Below, piece by piece: positions 5,070-5,160 of a DNA stretch of 5,160 nt; positions within the stretch are counted from its first letter, which is position 1, and every line of letters begins with the position of its first letter. Origin of the DNA: Acidimicrobiaceae bacterium (GTDB taxonomy: Bacteria; Actinomycetota; Acidimicrobiia; Acidimicrobiales; RAAP-2); contig PLSY01000405.1 in NCBI GenBank assembly GCA_003164275.1, positions 1 to 5,160 of the forward strand, written 5' to 3'. The position numbers and the translations under genes were made by a program. The notes under the pieces are model-generated. The model was not told the DNA's origin and made no database searches. It worked only from the letters and a program-made list of their open reading frames with translations.

Positions 5070-5160
5070 CACGCCGACTCGGATCCCTCCTTCGCCGTCG
5101 TCCATCAATGCATGGTCACAAAGACAGCCCCCCATCGATGCTCACTGATCCAGCATGGTC

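Overview
The window is a high-GC (roughly 60% by eye) bacterial chromosome segment whose recognisable genes all lie on the minus strand. The enzyme families, the GC-rich third codon positions and two probable leaderless start regions suggest an actinobacterium, perhaps an uncultured or environmental lineage. This is an inference from style, because no rRNA, tRNA or marker gene is present.

Layout, left to right. (1) Positions 1-1017 hold the N-terminal 339 residues of a secreted right-handed parallel beta-helix protein that runs off the left edge. (2) Positions 1018-1396 are non-coding and carry seven copies of a 9-bp tandem repeat. (3) Positions 1397-2518 encode a complete class B flavin-dependent monooxygenase. 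(4) Positions 2519-2730 are a promoter-bearing gap with a textbook G-quadruplex motif, (GGGT)4GGGG, on the plus strand. (5) Positions 2731-3501 encode a classical NAD-type short-chain dehydrogenase/reductase. (6) Positions 3502-3844 are a regulatory-looking gap with a near-perfect palindrome next to the dehydrogenase gene and a separate 13/14-match inverted repeat pair. (7) Positions 3845-4504 encode a compact alpha/beta hydrolase with a clear Ser-Asp-His triad. (8) Positions 4505-5160 hold no confident gene. They contain an unrecognised minus-strand reading frame with a Tat-like N-terminus (4701-5069), whose end looks frameshifted relative to a better codon-biased frame (4655-4783).

How the genes may work together: alcohol dehydrogenase (SDR), flavin monooxygenase and esterase/hydrolase are the three activities of the known alcohol to ketone to ester to acid plus alcohol route (Baeyer-Villiger catabolism). 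Their side-by-side placement on one strand is suggestive. However, the gaps of 212 and 343 bp argue for separate promoters, and the monooxygenase fingerprint ends in Tyr, not the Trp of classical Baeyer-Villiger enzymes. The module is therefore a hypothesis. The beta-helix protein appears functionally unrelated.

The monooxygenase and hydrolase genes both lack a Shine-Dalgarno sequence and have a TANNNT box ending exactly 6 nt before the ATG. The dehydrogenase and beta-helix genes have ordinary ribosome binding sites.
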